From: Hermodice carunculata
Taxonomy: Eukaryota; Annelida; Polychaeta; Eunicida; Amphinomidae
DNA: 64,000 bases
Direction of reading: 5' to 3'
Assembly: GCA_964020975.1 (NCBI GenBank)
Contig: OZ026625.1
Coordinates: 37,671,606-37,735,605 of the forward strand
The position numbers and the translations under genes are program-made. Below the pieces are notes generated by a model. The model did no database searches. It was not told the DNA's origin and worked only from the letters and a program-made list of their open reading frames with translations. The first letter of the stretch is position 1. The number at the start of each line of letters is the position of its first letter. This document shows positions 1 through 12,205 of the stretch, piece after piece.

Positions 1-75
1 TCCGACAGTGTCGACCCTGCCTCTGAAGAAAAGGCGGACAGCCTGACTGGGGCGAAAGACAGCATCAACACATAG
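1..75 (+). CDS. possible C-terminal end of a host exon, partial
   Basis: Frame 1 is open from the first base of the window and ends at a TAG at 73-75, giving 24 residues that begin SDSVDPASEEKADSLTGAKD. The composition (Ser, Asp, Glu, Lys, no repeats) looks more like a natural acidic protein tail than random AT-rich DNA, and the local base composition is richer in GC than the next kilobase. No family is recognisable. The call rests on 24 codons only. It could equally be chance or part of an unrecognised repeat. Confidence 0.2.
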   Translation, partial: SDSVDPASEEKADSLTGAKDSINT

Positions 76-117
76 GCTAGCGGCAAATGCTTCAAAAGTG
101 CCCTAAAAATAGGTGCA

Positions 118-251
118 ACCCCAACCAAAGGTATAACAAAACACAACCTATATCAAAATGTGCACACATGTCTCCTCTTTACAGAAAAATAGGTTGTGGA
201 GTCCGAAAAGCGTTTTTTTGTATGTTTACACTCCCGTTTCTATGGCAACCT
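118..251 (+). repeat. left arm of 134-bp inverted repeat
   Basis: This block starts ACCCCAACC and runs through GGTATAACAA, ACAACCTATA, AAAATAGGTTGTGGA, AAAAGCG and CCCGTTTC to GGCAACCT. The same blocks occur in the same order and spacing on the opposite strand at 5690-5823. By eye identity is about three quarters with no net length difference. The two motifs ACAACCTAT and ATAGGTTGT are themselves inverted copies, so each arm contains a smaller internal palindrome. Confidence 0.75.
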
Positions 252-1261
252 CTATTTTTTGTGGAAAATGACTAATTTTCACTAATTTTTTAATATCTGC
301 CTTAATTTTGAAGATAAGCACTCCAAATTTCATCAGAAGGTGGCACTAACCTTACTCTTTCAACAGGCGTGAAGCTTTAAAAAATTATTTGATTAAAATC
401 ATTATTATTATAATTATATGCAAAATTTTGTCATCTATTTTGCAATGTAAATACCTCTATTTGTTGATGTTGTTTGCTGCAGTTGCCAAATCACCAAAAA
501 TGGGGGTAAATGTTAAATGATGAAGGTAATATATTTCCAGGGATATACTGATACCAAATTTACTGGAGTATATGAAGTGGACACCATTACATGTATGCAA
601 ATTAGGCTTCAAATGTTGGGGGTTTGAAGCCATTCTAGAGATGTATATCACACATTATTTGCTTTACCAATGCAAAAAGTTACAGTTCCTTGAAAGGTGC
701 TTCAAAGCATATAGAACATAGAATCCCAATCGTCTTATCAAAATTTTTCGTTCACAGCTTCACTGAAATTTTATGGGTCCGCCACGGGGGGGGGGGGGGG
801 GGGGGGGCATTATGTTTATGGGTTGTCTGGTCTGGCTTGCAAAAGTGCTTTCTCCAGCACGCATTGTTGGAATTTGAGCAAATTTAGCATATATATTACC
901 GAAAAGAAATATGAAGTAAAGACAATTTAGAAACCCTATCATTAAATTTATGCAAATGAAGTCATCTTCAAATTAGGATTTTATAATTTATGTGTTGTGT
1001 TGTAGAGGCACCAGAAAGCACAAATCTGGGCACATTTCTTTGACTTCCAGAGTCCATGTCGGATTCTAACTCTGCTATGTGATTGTCTCACTATCAGTGT
1101 TATTGAGAATGACTATGCATATTGTCAAAATGTGTTGCATGATTGATAATATACACATGGTGAACTGGATTATTTTCTAAAATGAAGCTTCGACTTGGTA
1201 AGAACACCCACGTTTCAATGTATTTGCAGGTTAGATAATTTTGTACCGTGAACCTAAAATA
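252..1261. other. non-coding interior of the long-inverted-repeat element
   Basis: AT-rich sequence with no credible coding frame. It contains a run of about 25 G at 785-808, so short glycine- or proline-rich frames crossing it are artefacts. No promoter motif stands out before the cysteine-rich fragment that starts at 1262. Confidence 0.5.
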
Positions 1262-1570
1262 ATGAACCTGGCACCGCCATCCAAGAAGCCACCCCCAGCC
1301 AAGCTTAATCCCAATACCTGTGTTTTATGTAGCAAAGCTCTCAACACAGGAAAAGGGACTGATTACAAAACTACTTTGAACAGGCTATGATATACTCTTG
1401 CCTCCATCACAGACCGATCAGCTGCTCAACTACCGCCTACTGAGGATGCATTTGAGCAACATGTGAAAAGGGCACAATACCAATGTACCATCTGGTGCCA
1501 CAATGGCATTGATCAATTACATACACCTCTTAAAGCACTATCATTTCGAGACATAACAAAAATTAATTAA
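1262..1570 (+). pseudogene. cysteine-rich protein, N-terminal half (broken)
   Basis: An ATG at 1262 follows an A-rich leader and opens a frame beginning MNLAPPSKKPPPAK, then a Cys-x-x-Cys pair (TCVLCSKAL). After one in-frame stop near 1391 the same frame continues with LPPTEDAFEQHVKRAQYQ to a TAA near 1568. From memory, the CVLC-type N-terminus and the LPPT...H..RA.YQ segment occur in a large family of invertebrate proteins of unknown function that are often multicopy; no database was searched. In those proteins the two segments are usually far apart, while here only about 40 codons separate them, which suggests an internally deleted derivative. The matching C-terminal part lies at 4706-5074. 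Function unknown. Confidence 0.45.
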
Positions 1571-3610
1571 TATTTGGGTTCTGCCTGATTCAGAACACAC
1601 ATTTCCGCAAAATTTTTGTGAAATTGTGCACGCCAACACAACAACTATTTGGAAACCAGATTCTAATAAGAAAAAATTAGATCAAATGTTTTGCAGCATT
1701 TCTTTCAAACACAAAATTATTGATTCATTAAACATTCAGTCCCTTTTTAAATTGAAATTTGTTCGTAACATGATTCGCAAGGAGTGCAAAATAAAAGAAC
1801 CCCCCCCCCCCATCATTTCCTATGAATATGGCAACAATATTGGACAAAGTATCATGAATTACATATAATTTCTGGCTTCAATTACTCTTGAAGATATCGC
1901 AGCGAATTAAAATTGTGACTGTATGCCTAACAGTAAATATTCTGATTTTGCTGATGCATACCACAAACATGCATGTATTTAAAGGTAATTTGGATATCAT
2001 ACAAAATTCAAGTTTAAAAGAAATTATGAAAAAAGGTACAAAATTTCGGATATGTCCCAAGTTGAACATTGACAGTATTTTTCAGGATACATGTGATGCA
2101 TTTGATTCCTACTGTATGAAATGGGCAAAGAAAGAAAAAATAGAATTTCAGAAATTTAAAGGATGGTTATCAAACTTAGAAAAGTCTGCAGAAAAAGAAT
2201 TTATTATTACAAATCCCACATTCAGAGTTTCAATACGGTTAATCTAAAACAACCTGAAGTTTCAAAAGCAGTCGAAGAACTACAAGAAAGTTTTGTAGTC
2301 ACTAACGTAGATAAGGCAGGGAATAATCTTGGGATTATCTGCAAAAAATATTATCTGGATGTTTTGAAAAAAGTTCGTGGTATTAACAATATTTCAGACA
2401 TAAGAGTAAATGATGTATATAAATTACACAAACAAACCATTGCTAATTTAATAGGTACACATACAGATGAGATGAAAAGGAATTTTAATATCAAAATTTC
2501 TGAAGAGGACTCCTGTATTCCGCTTTTGTTCTGGATACCCAAATTACATAAAAACCCTTTTAAATCTAGATTCATAGCCGGTGCTGCCAAATGTACACGA
2601 AAACAATTATCAAAAGAAGGAACATTGTGTTTGACTGCAATTAGGAATCATTTTCGTAAATACTGTAATGCAATTTCTAGAAGCAGTGAATTAAATTGTT
2701 TTTGGAGTATTAGCAATTCTTCCGAGTTTGTATCTAAAATCAAAGATGTAAAAGCAAAAAATATCCAATGTTTTGATTTTTACACTGCACACAAATCTAC
2801 CCATAGATGAAGTCAAAAGTTCACATACAGAATTAATAAGCAAAATGTTTACCCATAATGGTAAACCATACATTAATATTAATTCATATACAAAGAAAGC
2901 ATAACACAACAAATATTCAAAAAGTAACATTAAATCGTACACTGTTGAAACTTTGATAGATGCTATAAAATTTGTTTTGGGTAATACTTTTGTTCAATGC
3001 GGATCATTTGTTTTTCAACAAATAAAAGTCATTGCAATGGGCAGCAACTGCTCCCCTTTACTGGCAGATTTGTATTTAACCTGGCTTGAGTTTAAGTATA
3101 TGGATAAACTGATGAAAAAGGACTTTCAAATGGTTACAAAATTATCAAACAACGGAAGATATATTGATGACATTGCTTGTGTAAATGAACAAAATTTCAG
3201 TAAAATTGCAAACGAAATTTACCCAAAAGATATCCCTTTGGAGGGTAACAATTCAGATGGTTTCAGAGATGTGTTTTTGGACTTGGATATTCAGGTCACT
3301 AATGACAGGTTTTGTATTAAAGTCTATCACAAAATACATGAGTTTAACTTTGAAATAGTTTATTATCCTTTCCCAGACAGTATTATTTCGGATACTATTG
3401 ATATAATACGTTTTTTTCACAGACTTTGAGATTTGGTTGTATTTGTTCTAAATTTCAGGACTTTGCATCTTGAACCAAATTTTTATGTACAATAAACCTG
3501 AGTCAGGAGGATTCAAAGATGTACTTTTGATCAAATATTTCTACAAATTTTGCTGTAAATGTCCCGAGATGGTTAGAAAGATTGGCTTCAATAATTTAGA
3601 GATTTTAGAC
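1545..3610 (+). mobile_element. Penelope-like reverse transcriptase remnant (old, broken)
   Basis: Several plus-strand open pieces together cover a reverse transcriptase of the Penelope-like type. Recognisable blocks in order are an N-terminal region (about 1630-2160), a VDKAGNN block near 2310, the WIPKLHK block near 2535, a fingers/palm region to about 2810, and a palm block with the catalytic YIDDI signature near 3165, followed by a conserved tail to about 3600. A GIY-YIG endonuclease, usual in many Penelope-like elements, is not visible, nor is a hammerhead ribozyme by eye. The copy is clearly ancient and inactive, with several breaks. It sits between the two halves of the cysteine-rich gene, so it probably inserted into that element. 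Family placement comes from motif recall, not a search; a related non-LTR class is possible. Confidence 0.55.
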
Positions 3611-3711
3611 TTGCCTTTTTTTTCGACTTAATTTAATCTTTTGGCATCATTCTGTTTTAATCTTCACCTTTCAGACATTTTAGGCTAGCTTGTTGTCTCT
3701 TAGGTTAAACC

Positions 3712-3885
3712 CCCAGGGGCTATCGGTAGCGAGTAGCGGCCTACGACAGATACAAGCTTGCCTAATTGTACTTCATATCTGGTTAATATTTTCATTGCAT
3801 TCTCTTGACTGAAATACAAATGACTATCTGTAGCATGCAGCGGCCTACAACAGTTACATGTTTGCTTAATTGTACTTAAAATCAT
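3712..3885 (+). repeat. imperfect direct duplication, about 105-bp period
   Basis: The stretch at about 3717-3775 (GGCTATCGGTAGCG, AGCGGCCTACGACAG, GCCTAATTGTACTT) recurs at about 3820-3880 (TGACTATCTGTAGC, AGCGGCCTACAACAG, GCTTAATTGTACTT). It lies just downstream of the reverse transcriptase remnant and may belong to its 3' region. No coding sense. Confidence 0.6.
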
Positions 3886-4526
3886 GTTAAGAAAAATTGT
3901 TTTGATAACATGTTTTTGGCGTAAATGCTAACGAAATTCATTCTTTTCTGACATGCCTAAATGCACATTTACTCAATATTAAAAAAAATATTCAAAAGTG
4001 AAAGTATTTTTTTCAAATATCACATATCTGACACATTACGTTGATACATTGACTCAGGGTTGGCAATGATGTAGAGCTTAATTGTTTGAGGAGGAGGTGT
4101 CATCATGGAGTTTGTTTTACATTTCTGGTGCAGGATGTACATTGTTGCAGTCATTGTTAGGATTTCATTTGGTTTATACAGGTGGTTTAGCTGCAACTGT
4201 CTATTTTACAATCACTGGGACTGAATATAATGCCCCAGCTTGTTTCCACTTCAGTTAAACGCTGGCGGATGGTTTAAGTAGAATAAGCTGTCCAGCTAGA
4301 AAGGGTACATATTGGTTCAGGGATAAGTCAAATTGTTCTTAACTGAACCTGTACTACACAAATTCGGTAACTGTAGTTTGTTTGCCAGGTATTCTTCTTT
4401 CATAATGAAGGTCTGCATTTATAAGCAAAACTTCACGTATTCAGCTAATTCATCATTTGCCACGTTCATATTTATTCAATATTATGTGGGTTGTCTTTGC
4501 TGAATATTTAGCTTAGACAAGGAGCC

Positions 4527-4578
4527 ACTACTCAGAGAGACATGTACGGGTGGAAGGCTCCGAAACATGTTGAGTAGT
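4527..4578 (+). other. RNA-type hairpin with two stacked stems
   Basis: ACTACTCA at 4527-4534 pairs with TGAGTAGT at 4571-4578, and inside it ACATGT pairs with ACATGT, leaving a loop of about 18 bases. It lies between the retroelement remnant and the C-terminal half of the cysteine-rich gene. It does not show the conserved CTGATGA and GAAA core of a hammerhead ribozyme, so I only call a hairpin. Confidence 0.35.
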
Positions 4579-4705
4579 TACCCGCCGAAGACACTTTAAT
4601 TTATTTCGGTAATACAGCCTATGTCAAAATTTTACAGAGGAACGTGTGCAATTTGGACAATAGTACGTCTATATGTATATAGGTTAGACAGGGACAGGTT
4701 AGCTT

Positions 4706-5074
4706 ATGGAGAGTAAAGAGTTCGGACTGCGGAATAGGGTAATGACTACTAGGAAGTGGTTTTGGACAAAAAGACACCAATACAACAGTCACATTCCTAA
4801 CCCTAACGTGTGGGATCCCAATGGTAACAGCTGGGAAATGTCTAATGATGGCAACCTCAAGCCTTTGATGTATACCAATGAGCTAGCCCCACTGGAAGTC
4901 CGCAACCTGACTCATATGTAGTGCACCGATATTGAGTGTATTGTCGCAAGAAAGTGCCATTGCCTCCAGACAGGACTTAAATGTACAGAATTATGTGCAT
5001 GCTTTGGACATGAGTGTGCAAATGACACTTTTGACACTCAAACAGACAGTGATGATGAGGAAGATGATGATTGA
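4706..5074 (+). pseudogene. cysteine-rich protein, C-terminal half (broken)
   Basis: One reading frame runs from 4706 to a TGA at 5072-5074 with a single in-frame TAG at about 4919-4921. It contains PNPNVWDPNG, then LKPLMYTNELAPLEVRNLTH, then a cysteine cluster (CTDIEC, RKCHC, LKCTELCACFG, HECAN), and ends in an acidic tail (DSDDEEDDD). The spacing of cysteines resembles the CXC-type metal-binding tails of a multicopy invertebrate protein family of unknown function. It completes the N-terminal half at 1262-1570; a short KR.QY segment appears in both halves, so the junction is not a clean insertion. A metal- or DNA-binding role is only inferred from the cysteines. Confidence 0.5.
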
Positions 5075-5689
5075 ATCTTGGCATAGAATCTCCAAACTGT
5101 GACCATCATTGATCAGCTTTCTGTATTTAGTGTGTACATGTACTTATACTGTTTTCGTTTACTAAAACACATCTTGAATTATAGTTTGATGCCAGAGATA
5201 CATTAGTTATGTTGCAGGACTCCATGGGATGGTTCACTTTAAATTACGTGTAGGTGTGAATACATGGTACAAAGTACTATCTTACTTTATCAGTTGTATT
5301 GGCAATTGTTATGAGGGTTCCCTTAGCGAAGATGACATATGATAGACATATTAGCATATTAATTAATATGCATATGGTATACTCATATAAACATGATAAA
5401 TAAAACTTGTTTGAGTACTGTTCCTAATCATTTTGCCTTTTTTTAAATAAACGAAACTATATCTTAGTAAATATAATATGTTATCCGTTGCACAATACTT
5501 AATTTCGATGTAAATTTCATACATTTGCATAAATTAACATATGATAATTAGGCACTTTGAACAAACTCTGCATTTGGTGACTATATTCGAGCAATTGAGC
5601 ACATTTTGGTATTTATTTAGCCTTTCTACAAGCAGTATCACCAAAGTTATTATTTTAAGGACAAATTTTATTTGTCTCAGAAATGGCAT
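5075..5689. other. 3' flank of the cysteine-rich gene
   Basis: AT-rich DNA with no gene. An AATAAA at 5399-5404 could serve as a polyadenylation signal about 325 bases after the TGA. Nothing else stands out before the right inverted repeat arm. Confidence 0.35.
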
Positions 5690-5823
5690 AGGTTGTCATG
5701 GAAACGGGCAGAAATCTATTTGATAAAACGCTTTTCAGATTCCACAACCTATTTTTTCATGAAGAGGACATATATACCTATAAGAAAATATAGGTTGTAA
5801 CTTGTTATACCACGGGTTGGGGT
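5690..5823 (-). repeat. right arm of 134-bp inverted repeat
   Basis: Reverse complement of this block aligns end to end with 118-251, including GGTATAACAA, ACAACCTATA, AAAAAATAGGTTGTGGA, GAAAAGCGTTT and CCCGTTTC. See the left arm for the comparison. Confidence 0.75.
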
Positions 5824-5875
5824 ATGACCCCCGAAGGGCCCTCTATGCCGCAGGTCTAACAACAGCGTCTACATG

Positions 5876-6136
5876 TTCCCTGAGGGAAATGGATTGGCTA
5901 TGCAGGCGCACGGTTGGTTGAGCGGCATCACGCTCACCTTTTACCTCTGGACTTGGGTTCGATTCTCTGCTCTGAGAGCAAATGGGGGGAAAAAACATTC
6001 TGATTGTGCACAGTGGTTTTCACCGAAGTTTCGCTTTCCTGCATTTTGCAATTAGGGATGAACACTACGTACATGTAAAGTATTTCTTTATTGAAATGTT
6101 ACCAAACAAACAAACAAAAAAAACAAAAAAAAAAAG
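5876..6136 (+). mobile_element. tRNA-derived SINE-like element
   Basis: A tRNA-like head carries an A-box-like TGGTTGAGCGG near 5915 and a B-box GGGTTCGATTCT near 5956, spaced as in Pol III promoters. An A-rich tail with CAAA repeats follows at about 6103-6135. A tRNA head plus A-rich tail is the usual SINE plan. It abuts the right inverted repeat of the preceding element. The head does not fold as a complete tRNA by eye, so it is not a tRNA gene. Confidence 0.5.
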
Positions 6137-7751
6137 GGGGGGGGCCTTTGTGTAACAGCAAATTTGTCTGTGTGCGAAAGAATTACATGTGTTGATTTCC
6201 TACTAATATGCTGTTGGTGGCTGTTTCATAGTGTCACTCATTATACATTATCAAACGGGATAAGATCATATATCTAGCCCCGCTCTCATGTCAAATATGA
6301 AACAGTTCAACTTTAAAATGATAACGATTTTCATATATCTGTCTCTGTTTGTTGATTGTGTGCACATTTTGATCTGAGAATAGTTTGAAGTATGAATTGT
6401 CAGATAGCTATGGTCCTCATGACGCTGGCAATTGTACTCTATCTGCAGTCAGTTTTAATGCTGGTTGTGGAAAGTAAATATTTCATGCGGGTGCCATGAG
6501 GTTTTTCTTGAACGGCGTGGATGGATATTTCCGACTGACATATTGAATAGTTTTATTTTCTGTACTGTGATACTGGAAGCCTTCTCACTTTCTGTACTTT
6601 CTACTGGCCATTATTTTGGAACAATCTTATATTCTCTATGCTGTACTGGGGCAAAATTATTTCTTGTATCAGCTTAATGCCTCCCCCTTCCCCCATAACC
6701 TTTCGTGGTGCATATAATTCCTCTATTGTTATGAATTAAGCTTCAAATTCCACAACTTCTGATATTTCATCAGCTGAACCACAACAGCAAAAGTGTCTAT
6801 GATAACTACCAACTTTTCTTTCTGTTTTAATCTTATTGGGGACTTCCAAATGCTGTCAATTAGCGTAATTGACTATCTGTATCAACCCGGTAATGCGATC
6901 GTAAGACGCAAACCCCTAACAAATACACTGGTACACCTGGTGCATGCGATCACTACTAAGAACAGCGACCCTGCTTGTCGTGGTCACATTTGTTGGACAG
7001 AGAAGTCCAGTTCTTGAAGAGGATACATCCCAAGTTCAAGGGATTCCAGATAAATCACGAGAACAAGGGATGTATCCTTTTTATACCATGTCTTCTTTGT
7101 TTTGATGATTATGAATGCATTTTAAAACGCATTTACCAAAGCAAATCAGTCCTGTGTTGAAATTTAGCCATAGAAATTTAAAGCAGGGATATATGTGTAA
7201 GCAGGTGACATATATATCCCTTGAGAAAACAAAGGAGGCATGGTATAATGTAAATTACCTTGCAAGTGAAAGGGCAGCTGCTGTACAGTCACTTTTACTG
7301 GGCTGACGGGGAGGCCATATACTGCAGGCTCCACAGTATATCATACAGGAGCCCCTTTCATGAAAGACCATCATTGCCAGGACAAGCCCAAGTGATCACA
7401 TACGGTAGCTGCTCTCTCCGGGTAAGGTCATGTTAAATGAAAACTATGGTACTGTGAACCTCATAATCGTGTGGTTTTAATAACCAGGTAGTTTGCAATG
7501 GCATGCCCCCCCCCCGGACTATTTCAAATGCAATCTTTTTGTTTATATCTGGAATAGATTTGATTATACACATGATTCAAATGTGCCACTCCTGTTGACT
7601 GGCTTCAAAGAAACCGTAGGCACCATGCTGGGCGGTAAAGTAATGTGATGGCTGATTAGGACCTTTTTTTATATTTGTGTACTACCAGCTACCATTCTGG
7701 TCAATGCAAGTCAGGAGTGCAGAAACACTGGCTCTTTAACAAAAGTAAATG
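6137..7751. other. no recognisable gene; two small inverted repeats
   Basis: No coding frame of substance. Two short hairpins stand out: AGGATACATCCC at 7020-7031 with GGGATGTATCCT at 7068-7079, and AGGGATATATGT at 7185-7196 with ACATATATATCCCT at 7208-7221. They lie close together and share the GGGAT..AT theme, so they may belong to one small decayed element. Confidence 0.45.
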
Positions 7752-7752
7752 T

Positions 7753-8392
7753 GACTAGAAAAGAAGATTTGCTTCAAAGCAAAATCTTTCTGTGTGCCTT
7801 CAAAATATGCAAATATGAAATGCTACAACTTTTGTCCTTTGGTACTTCACATTTCATTAAGCTTACAGCTGGATGAAAATCACAAGGTCCAAATGACCTT
7901 GACCTTTGAACTTTAGATGTCACATGTGATTACAAAAATGTGTAGGGTTACAATATAGTCAAAATTGGATATAAATTGACCGTGTTATGGCTAGATGAAA
8001 ACTTCAAAGGTCCACATGACCTTGCCATCTAAAGTGGCCTTGACCTTGAAATGACCTTTGACCTTGAGATGACTTCTACCTAAAGTAAACTTTGACCTTT
8101 AAAATGACATTTGGACCTAAATTGACCTTTAACATGACCTTGACATTTGAGATGACCTTTGCTTTGCTATGATTGAACTCTCATACACTCGGAACCACAT
8201 CTACTATAGTATATTGAAAATTCAAAATTTTAATTAGCCTTCATTTGCATAATTTTGAAAATCATGACCTCTCATTTTAAAAATACAAAGCTTTATCTAT
8301 AGCAGTATAATTGTGCCAAGTTTGGAGTTTCTATCTATAATAGTCTCCGAGAAAAATAGCGGAAAAATTTGCTGGTAAAGAAAGAAATAGGA
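7753..8392 (+). mobile_element. Helitron-like repeat, copy A (no 3' hairpin)
   Basis: Begins CTAGAAAAGAAGATTTGC with the 5' hairpin AGATTTGCTT/AAGCAAAATCT, then TCTGTGTGCCTTCAAAA. The interior (about 7890-8160) is dense in TGACCT and TTGACCTTTGA. It ends with the family's conserved 3' body (CAAGTTTGGAGTTTC, TAGTCTCCGAGAAAAATAG) and a short AAAG tract, and runs directly into copy B without the 3' hairpin. No protein is encoded. Confidence 0.65.
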
Positions 8393-9797
8393 AAGAATAT
8401 TTGCTTTACAGCAAATCTGTCTGGGTGCCTTCAAAATGAGAGCACTTTGAAATGCTACACTTTGCCATTGTTCAACATAATCTAAATTTTGTGTATGGGC
8501 CTAATTGTACAAATTAAAATACTACAATTTTGGTTCTTCTTTTATTGGATGTGGCTATGTCACAAACTTATAAACTGAAGTTTGAATGACACCACTATCT
8601 GCGGCAGTTATGAAGTTATTCAAGATTTTAATTTTATGTGTTGCATTATTTACAAAAATTAAAAGCCTGCAGTTTTGATTCATAGTTCATTGGATGCATC
8701 TATGTCCCAAACCTGCAAATTGAAGTTGCAGTGCTACCTTTATGGATGATCGTTTGTGAAGTAATTCAAGATTCAGATTTTGTGTATTCGCCTTATTCGC
8801 ATAAACTAAAATCCTACAACCTTGGGTTACGCTTCAATGATGTACCTTTGTCACAAACATATAGAATGAAGTTGAAATGGCACCTCTATGATAGTTTTGA
8901 AGCTATTCAAGATTTAAATTTCGTGTATTCACCCAATCTGCATAAATTAAAATTCTGCAACGTTGTTTTATGGTTCATTAGATGCGGCTATGTCACAAAC
9001 CTACAAATTAAAGTTGAAAAGGCACCTCTATGTACAATAGTTCCGAAGTTGTTTAAGATTTAAATTTTGTGTCTTCACCAAATTTGCAAAAATTAAAATT
9101 TTACAGTTTTGTTTCATTGGATGCGTCTATGTTACAAACCTTTAAATTGTAAAAGCTAGGATGGCACCTCTTTCTAATAGTTTTGAAGTTTTTGAAAAAT
9201 ATTTAAATTTTATGTATTCCCTTCATTTACATAAATTACAATTTTACAACTTTGGTTTATGGTTCATTGGATTCGGCTATGTTACAAACTCTTAAATTAA
9301 AGTTCGAATGACACCTGTATCTATAATATTTTCAAGTTATTCAAGATTTTAATATTCACCTACTTTGCAAAAATTGAGAACCTAGAACTTTGGTTCAGAG
9401 TTCATTGGTGTGGCTTTGCCATAAATTTATAATTTGAAGTTGGAACAGATACTCCATCTATGAAAATTTAGAAATATTCAAGTTTTAAATTTTTCAATGC
9501 CCTTGATTAGCATAATTTGAATTTCCGCAACTTTAATTTACGGTCCATTGTATTGGCAGGTGTCACAAACCTAAACATGCACATTGAAATTTTGTGTCTA
9601 TCTGCAATATATTGGAAGATATGGAGCTTATGAATTTTAATTGCCCCTCATTTGCATAATTTTGAAAATCATGACCACCCCAAACCAGGTGCAAAATTTC
9701 ATTGATAGGTCAGTCACCATGGAAAGTTTGGTGGTTTTCGGTATAATAGTGTCCGAAAATAACTAATAAAAATTTGGGTGCCATGGATACAAAGAAA
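8393..9797 (+). mobile_element. Helitron-like repeat, copy B with tandem internal units
   Basis: Starts with a 5' hairpin TTTGCTTTACAGCAAA and the terminal motif TGTCTGGGTGCC at 8418-8429. The interior is a series of degenerate units of roughly 150-170 bp, each carrying TTCATTGGATGCGGCTATGT, ACAAACCTATAAATTGAAGTT, TATAATAGTTTTGAAG and TTTGCATAAATTAAAAT in that order. Open frames here (for example 8731-9063) are by-products of the repeats. The copy passes straight into copy C. Confidence 0.65.
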
Positions 9798-10815
<1,018 letters not shown>

Positions 10816-11805
10816 TTTCTCAGACACACCTTACCAGTGTTTACTAAACCAGTGAAATTTCTCTCCAGTAGGCACACTTGGGACCACTGAAAAGTGCCCA
10901 CTCGCGAGAGGGTCAGCTCTCCTGAGCAGTCTGGATGAACATATGTGCATGTACACGTACATTATTCATACATGCACATATACATGGACAGTGTATACAT
11001 TTTATAATTCAAGGGGATGTGTATACATGCAATACAGAACTGTCTTTGTTCTTTTATTACATAAATAAATTTTAACAGACACTGTCACGAAAGTGCATGC
11101 ATACAAGTACCTGTGAACTCGGACAAGCACTATACTGTCTCAGTATTCCTTGTCTTGGCTATGAAGAACAGGCTTTATCTCACTGGTCACAATAAAATAA
11201 AGACATGAAAGTGTCCACTGAGATGACACAAATGCACATACTGTTTCAAAATTCACGAAGTTGGGAAAACAGTCATTGAGGCCTTGAAGGCCATACTTGG
11301 ATGGGTCTACAACTCAACACTTTATGTAGTCTGTGGGCTGAAGGTAGAATACCTGCTTCACAGACAACACACGGGCTTATTCTGCCTAGAAGTCAACTGT
11401 CTGTTCCCGCTTGGGATTGATAAGCCCAGCAGGCTCATAGCCTTAGTTTTAAATAGACCACCTGGACACCAGTCTCAGTCATGGTACACTGACTGCTCTG
11501 TTCAGCACTAGTGGGAACTATAGCCTGCCGGGTACATATAGCAGCATGGAGCATATCTGTTCCTGCATGAACAGAAAGAGATTCCATGTACTTTATTGAG
11601 AACCTCACAGATGTTGGGAGCCCCCACCCCCACCCCCCAATTTGCTATAAGATCTAAACCTTCCAAACCAAATACCTAGCATGCATGGATAGAAGGCTGC
11701 ATATGAAACAGGTTCAAGCTAATTTGTTATGAATGCAAAATGGCTGCCTAGCACCATGGAGGTCTTTGCAGCTTGTAACATATATCAAACAGAAGAAGCC
11801 CTGAA
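10816..11805. other. unassigned DNA between repeat copies
   Basis: No recognisable gene. It holds short ATGTACA-rich stretches near 10940-11020, an AATAAA at 11193-11198 and an unremarkable 75-codon frame at 11284-11511 that resembles no family I know. Confidence 0.4.
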
Positions 11806-12119
11806 ATGTGTATTGTTGGGAAATTCAGTTAATTTAACATACATTAAGATTCCCCAACTTTTGTTTGCATGCTATTGGATTTGCAAGATGTCTCAAACCT
11901 ACATGTTTAAGTAAAAACTTTGTGTCCATCTGCAATAGTTTGGAAGGTATGGAGCTTTTAAAATGTTTATTGCCCCTTATCTGCATAATGTTAAAAGTCT
12001 TGCCAATTCCAAACGAGGTGCTCAATTTCGATGTCAGTCACCATGGCAAGTTTGGTGTATTTTAGAATTATAGGGTCTGAGAAAAATCCGGACAAATATG
12101 GTCGTAAGAAAGAAGGAAA

Positions 12120-12151
<32 letters not shown>

Positions 12152-12204
12152 TAAGAAAGAAAAAATCTTGGAGAAACAAAATATCTGGGTAGGCACCCAG
12201 ACAT
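11806..12204 (+). mobile_element. Helitron-like repeat, copy D (3' part)
   Basis: 5'-truncated copy. It contains one internal unit, the conserved body (TCTGCAATAGTTTGGAAG, GCATAATGTTAAA, GGCAAGTTTGGTG, GGGTCTGAGAAAAAT), a short (GAAA)n tract at 12113-12165 and the 3' hairpin at 12181-12204 (ATATCTGGGT/GGCACCCAGACAT), followed by AACTAG, where copy E starts. Confidence 0.65.
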
Positions 12205-12205
12205 A

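Larger units (their letters stand above)
118..5823. mobile_element. long-inverted-repeat element with a cysteine-rich gene, carrying a nested retroelement
   Basis: The segment is bounded by a 134-bp inverted repeat (118-251 and 5690-5823). Inside are two halves of a cysteine-rich coding sequence, and between them an old Penelope-like reverse transcriptase remnant. The simplest reading is a DNA-type mobile element that carried the cysteine-rich gene and was later invaded. I see no transposase with a DDE motif, so the copy would be non-autonomous. The exact ends and target duplications are unclear: flanks just outside 118 and 5823 share only a short GCCCT-like stretch. An alternative is a host inverted duplication flanking a decayed gene. 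The superfamily is not assigned. Confidence 0.45.

Noticed and set aside
4500-4760. Hammerhead ribozyme of a Penelope-like element
   Set aside because: A hairpin is present but the conserved CTGATGA and GAAA core is not.
8731-9063. 110-codon frame in Helitron-like copy B
   Set aside because: Consists of repeated, diverging internal units; not preserved in sister units, so not a gene.
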